From: Azospirillum sp. B21
GTDB lineage: Bacteria > Pseudomonadota > Alphaproteobacteria > Azospirillales > Azospirillaceae
DNA: 64,000 nucleotides
Direction: 5' to 3'
NCBI RefSeq assembly: GCF_008364825.1
Contig: NZ_VTTO01000016.1
Location: 62,001 to 126,000, forward strand
Both the position numbers and the translations under genes were made by a program. The stretch's first letter is position 1, and every line of letters begins with the position of its first letter. A model generated the notes under the pieces. It was not told the DNA's origin and did no database searches. It was given only the letters and a program-made list of their open reading frames with translations. This document shows, in pieces, positions 61,276-64,000 of this stretch.

Positions 61276-62688
61276 ATGTCTGGGAACACGAAGCCTGAAT
61301 TGAGCAAGAGCCTGAGCGGGCTCCACCTGTGGGGGATCGCCGTGGGGCTGGTGATCTCCGGCGAATATTTCGGCTGGAGCTACGGCTGGGCGGCGGCGGG
61401 GACGCTGGGATTCCTTGTCACCACGATCCTGATCGCGGCGATGTACACCACCTTCATCTTCAGCTTCACCGAGCTGACGACCGCCATTCCCCATGCCGGC
61501 GGTCCCTTCGCCTACAGCTACCGCGCATTCGGACCGAAGGGGGGCTTCGTCGCCGGATTCGCCACGCTGATCGAGTTCGTCTTCGCGCCGCCGGCCATCG
61601 CGCTCGCCATCGGCGCGTACCTGAACGTGCAGTTTCCGGGGCTGGACCCGAAGCTGGCGGCGGTCGGCGCCTACGTCATCTTCATGGGGCTGAACATCGC
61701 CGGTGTGTCCATCGCCGCCACCTTCGAGCTGTTCGTCACGCTGCTGGCGATCTTCGAGCTGGTGGTGTTCATGGGCGTGGTGTTCCCCGGCTTCTCCTGG
61801 GCGAACTTCACCGCCAACGGCTGGGCCGGGTCGAACAGCTTCGGCATGGACGCCTTCGGCGGCATCTTCGCCGCGATCCCCTTCGCCATCTGGTTCTTCC
61901 TGGCGATCGAGGGCGCGGCGATGGCGGCCGAGGAGACCAAGGATCCCAAGCGCACCGTGCCGCGCGCCTATATCGGCGGCATCCTGACGCTGGTGGTGCT
62001 GGCCTTCGGCACGATGATCTTCGCCGGCGGGGTGGGAGATTGGAACGCGCTGTCGAACATCAACGACCCGCTGCCCCAGGCGATGAAGGCGGTGGTCGGC
62101 GAATCCAGCGGCTGGCTGCACATGCTGGTGTGGATCGGCCTGTTCGGGCTGATCGCCTCCTTCCACGGCATCATCATGGGCTATTCGCGCCAGATCTTCG
62201 CGCTGTCCCGCGCCGGCTTCCTGCCGCCGGTGCTGTCCCGCCTGCACCCGACCCGCAAGACGCCGCACTGGGCGGTTCTGGCCGGCGGCGTGGTGGGCAT
62301 CGCCGCGATCTATTCCGACGAGTTCATCCAGATCGGCGGCCTGCCGCTGACCGCCAACATCGTCACCATGTCGGTGTTCGGCGCCATCGTCATGTACATC
62401 ATGAGCATGGCCGCGCTGTTCCGCCTGCGCGCCGTCGAACCGGCGCTGGAGCGGCCCTACCGCGCGCCTTTCTATCCGGTGTTCCCGGCGATCTCGCTGG
62501 TTCTGGCGGTGCTCGCCCTGGTGACGATGGTCTACTACAACGCCCTGGTGTTCGGGCTGTTCGTGGGGCTGTTCGCGTTGGGCTATCTGTTCCACCTCGC
62601 CACCGCCGGCATGCGGGTCAAGGCCGGCGGCACGTCCGGGCTGGGGCACATGGATGCCTTCACCGAGGCGCGGACGATGGTGGATTGA
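61276..62688 (+). CDS. Ethanolamine permease, APC superfamily
   Basis: Amino acid/polyamine/organocation transporter of 470 residues with about twelve membrane spans. Features: GIAVGLVISGEYFGWSYGWA near residue 19, ELTTAIPHAGGPFAYSYRAF near residue 70 and EGAAMAAEETKDPKRTVPRA near residue 214, as in bacterial Eat-type ethanolamine permeases. It lies 50 bases after eutC on the same strand, so it probably imports the EutBC substrate. Confidence 0.93.
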   Translation: MSGNTKPELSKSLSGLHLWGIAVGLVISGEYFGWSYGWAAAGTLGFLVTTILIAAMYTTFIFSFTELTTAIPHAGGPFAYSYRAFGPKGGFVAGFATLIEFVFAPPAIALAIGAYLNVQFPGLDPKLAAVGAYVIFMGLNIAGVSIAATFELFVTLLAIFELVVFMGVVFPGFSWANFTANGWAGSNSFGMDAFGGIFAAIPFAIWFFLAIEGAAMAAEETKDPKRTVPRAYIGGILTLVVLAFGTMIFAGGVGDWNALSNINDPLPQAMKAVVGESSGWLHMLVWIGLFGLIASFHGIIMGYSRQIFALSRAGFLPPVLSRLHPTRKTPHWAVLAGGVVGIAAIYSDEFIQIGGLPLTANIVTMSVFGAIVMYIMSMAALFRLRAVEPALERPYRAPFYPVFPAISLVLAVLALVTMVYYNALVFGLFVGLFALGYLFHLATAGMRVKAGGTSGLGHMDAFTEARTMVD

Positions 62689-62709
62689 GGTTTTGACGGG
62701 GGAAGGTTA

Positions 62710-62818
62710 GACCCCCACCCTGACCCTCTCCCGCTGGGCGGGGGAGGGGATCGGTGCTTAGGCGGGAGAGTGGCGGCAGTCCCTCCCCCGCCCAGCGGGG
62801 GAGGATAGGTGGGGGTCT
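62710..62818. repeat. Palindromic repeat between the eut and phaZ genes
   Basis: Ends are mirror images (GACCCCCACC and GGTGGGGGTC). Inside are CTCCCGC/GCGGGGG and CCCTCCCCCGC/GCGGGGGAGG hairpins. It lies between convergent genes and may act as a terminator. Confidence 0.8.
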
Positions 62819-62843
62819 GACTCCGCAAGGAATTGCAACCCCC

Positions 62844-64000
62844 TCACTCCCCGTCGTGGCTTTGGATGAAGCTGCGGATCTCCGGCAGGATGGCTTCACG
62901 CCAGCGGCGGCCGTTGAAGATGCCGTAGTGGCCGACACCCTTCTGGAAATGCGTCTTGCGCATCCCGTCCGGAAGCGACGAGCACAGGCGCTGGGCCGCG
63001 ATGGTCTGGCCGGGGGCGGAGATGTCGTCCAACTCGCCTTCCACCGTCATCACCGCGGTCTTGGTGATCGCAGCAGGCTCCACCTTGCGGCCGCGCGAGA
63101 CCATCTTTCCTTCCGGCAGGGCGTGCTTCTGGAACACCGTCTCGATGGTCTGCAGGTAGAATTCAGCCGACAGGTCCATCACCGACAGGTATTCGTCGTA
63201 GAAGCGGCGGTGCTGCTCTGCCGAATCGCCGTCGCCGCGGACGAGGTGGCGGAACAGGCCGACATGCTCGTTGATGTGGCGGTCGAGGTTCATCGACATG
63301 AAGCCCGACAGCTGGATGAAGCCCGGATAGACGCGGCGGAAGGCACCCGGATAATAGACCGGGACCGTGGTGATCACGCTGCGCTCGAACCACTTCAGCG
63401 GGTGTTCCATCGCCAGCTTGACCGGCGTCGTCGGGTTGGCCATCGGGTCGATCGGGCCGCCCATCAGCGTCATGCTGCGCGCCTGCACCGGCTCGTCCGC
63501 CGCCGCCATCAGCGACACCGCCGCCATCACCGGCACGGCCGGCTGGCACACCGCGATGACGTGGGTGTTCGGCCCCAGGAAGCGGATCAGCTCCGCCACC
63601 GTGTCGATGTAGTCGTCCAGGTCGAAGCGTCCCGCCGACATCGGCACCAGCCGCACGTCGATCCAGTCCGTGATGTACACGTCGTGGTCGCGCATCAGCG
63701 CCTCCACCGTGCCGCGCAGCAGCGTGGCGTGGTGGCCGGACATCGGGGCGACCAGCAGCACCTTCGGCTGGCGCGGCGTGCCTTCCGGCTTGGCGAAGTT
63801 CAGCAGCTTGCAGAAGGGCGACTGCCAGACGAACCGTTCGGTGACCGGCACAGTCTGCCCGTCGACCACCGTCTCCGCCAGCCCGAAGGCCGGCTTGCCG
63901 AAGCGGCGGGTCGTCCGTTCCATCAGCTCCGCCCCGGCGGCGACCGCCCGGCCCAGCTTGGTGTAGGACAGCGGAACCAGCGGGTTCTGGAAGGTGTGCT
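62844..64000 (-). CDS. phaZ: Intracellular polyhydroxyalkanoate depolymerase, 5' end outside window
   Basis: Hydrolyses stored poly-3-hydroxybutyrate granules. At least 385 residues are visible; the frame runs off the right edge (visible N-terminal part HTFQNPLVPLSYTKLGRAVA), so the first few codons are missing. Features: KVLLVAPMSGHHATLLRGTV, DVYITDWIDVRLVPM, the Cys nucleophile elbow VIAVCQPAVPVMAAVSLM, and a late GELDDISAPGQ and VGHYGIFNGRRWRE with the Asp and His of the triad. A Cys in place of Ser at the elbow is normal for this intracellular class. Confidence 0.94.
   Translation of the reverse strand, partial: HTFQNPLVPLSYTKLGRAVAAGAELMERTTRRFGKPAFGLAETVVDGQTVPVTERFVWQSPFCKLLNFAKPEGTPRQPKVLLVAPMSGHHATLLRGTVEALMRDHDVYITDWIDVRLVPMSAGRFDLDDYIDTVAELIRFLGPNTHVIAVCQPAVPVMAAVSLMAAADEPVQARSMTLMGGPIDPMANPTTPVKLAMEHPLKWFERSVITTVPVYYPGAFRRVYPGFIQLSGFMSMNLDRHINEHVGLFRHLVRGDGDSAEQHRRFYDEYLSVMDLSAEFYLQTIETVFQKHALPEGKMVSRGRKVEPAAITKTAVMTVEGELDDISAPGQTIAAQRLCSSLPDGMRKTHFQKGVGHYGIFNGRRWREAILPEIRSFIQSHDGE

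Overview
The window looks like chromosome or chromid DNA of an alphaproteobacterium of the Azospirillum type (Rhodospirillales). It has very high GC, tightly packed operons with ATGA/TGATG overlaps, many two-component and cyclic-di-GMP proteins, intracellular PHB metabolism, and GC-rich palindromic intergenic elements of the CCCTCTCCCC...GGGGAGAGGG kind. This assignment is inferred from gene content and style, not from a marker gene; no rRNA or tRNA gene was found.

Layout. 0-2 kb: the two permease genes of a branched-chain amino acid type ABC importer (livH, livM) and a strong terminator. 2.1-5.4 kb: a sigma-54 activator, an IclR regulator with a palindromic operator, and a MarC membrane protein. 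5.4-16.6 kb, minus strand: a complete aerobic phenylacetate operon, paaABCDE-paaN-paaGHIJK. Its promoter carries an FNR-type box inside the -35/-10 spacer, and a Crp/Fnr-family regulator gene lies just upstream (17.1-17.9 kb). 18-22 kb: a periplasmic binding protein overlapping a hybrid histidine kinase. 22-29 kb: OsmC, small unknown proteins, HNH nuclease, RimO, a MarR protein with an N-terminal pentapeptide repeat, a DUF1624 membrane protein, a DUF429 protein and an alpha/beta hydrolase. 29-33.8 kb: two low-complexity proteins (one FlaG-like), a LysR regulator divergent from a D-tartrate dehydratase-like enolase, a tiny exported peptide with an exceptional ribosome-binding site, and a Tat-exported carbonic-anhydrase-like protein. 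33.8-37.5 kb: nadABC, preceded by two tandem TGCTC-N5-GAGCA palindromes. 38-43.6 kb: a membrane formate dehydrogenase operon (chaperone, small Tat protein, FdhA, FdhB, FdhC). 43.7-49 kb: acetaldehyde dehydrogenase (ExaC type), DUF779, a FIST protein and a hybrid kinase, an arrangement reminiscent of the Pseudomonas ethanol-oxidation and NosP/NahK loci. 49-52 kb: endonuclease III homologue, a DUF2281 antitoxin-like gene without a toxin, and an acetate CoA-transferase. 52.3-58.6 kb: GGDEF-EAL protein, LysE exporter, a secreted protein with a probable clan-CD-like His/Cys pair, a DUF1194 von Willebrand-type protein and a small lipoprotein. 59-62.7 kb: eutB, eutC and an ethanolamine permease. At the right edge: a partial phaZ.

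How it fits together. Several modules feed C2/acyl-CoA metabolism: phenylacetate to acetyl-CoA and succinyl-CoA (paa), ethanolamine to acetaldehyde (eut), acetaldehyde to acetate (exaC), acetate activation (CoA-transferase) and PHB mobilisation (phaZ). Formate dehydrogenase supplies electrons to the quinone pool. The most interesting points are the FNR-type box placed as a repressor site over the promoter of an O2-dependent pathway, a repeat element read in frame into the C-terminus of PaaH, the uncharacterised secreted His/Cys protein, the exaC-DUF779-nosP-nahK-like cluster, the tandem nadA operators, and an orphan terminator that may mark a small RNA.
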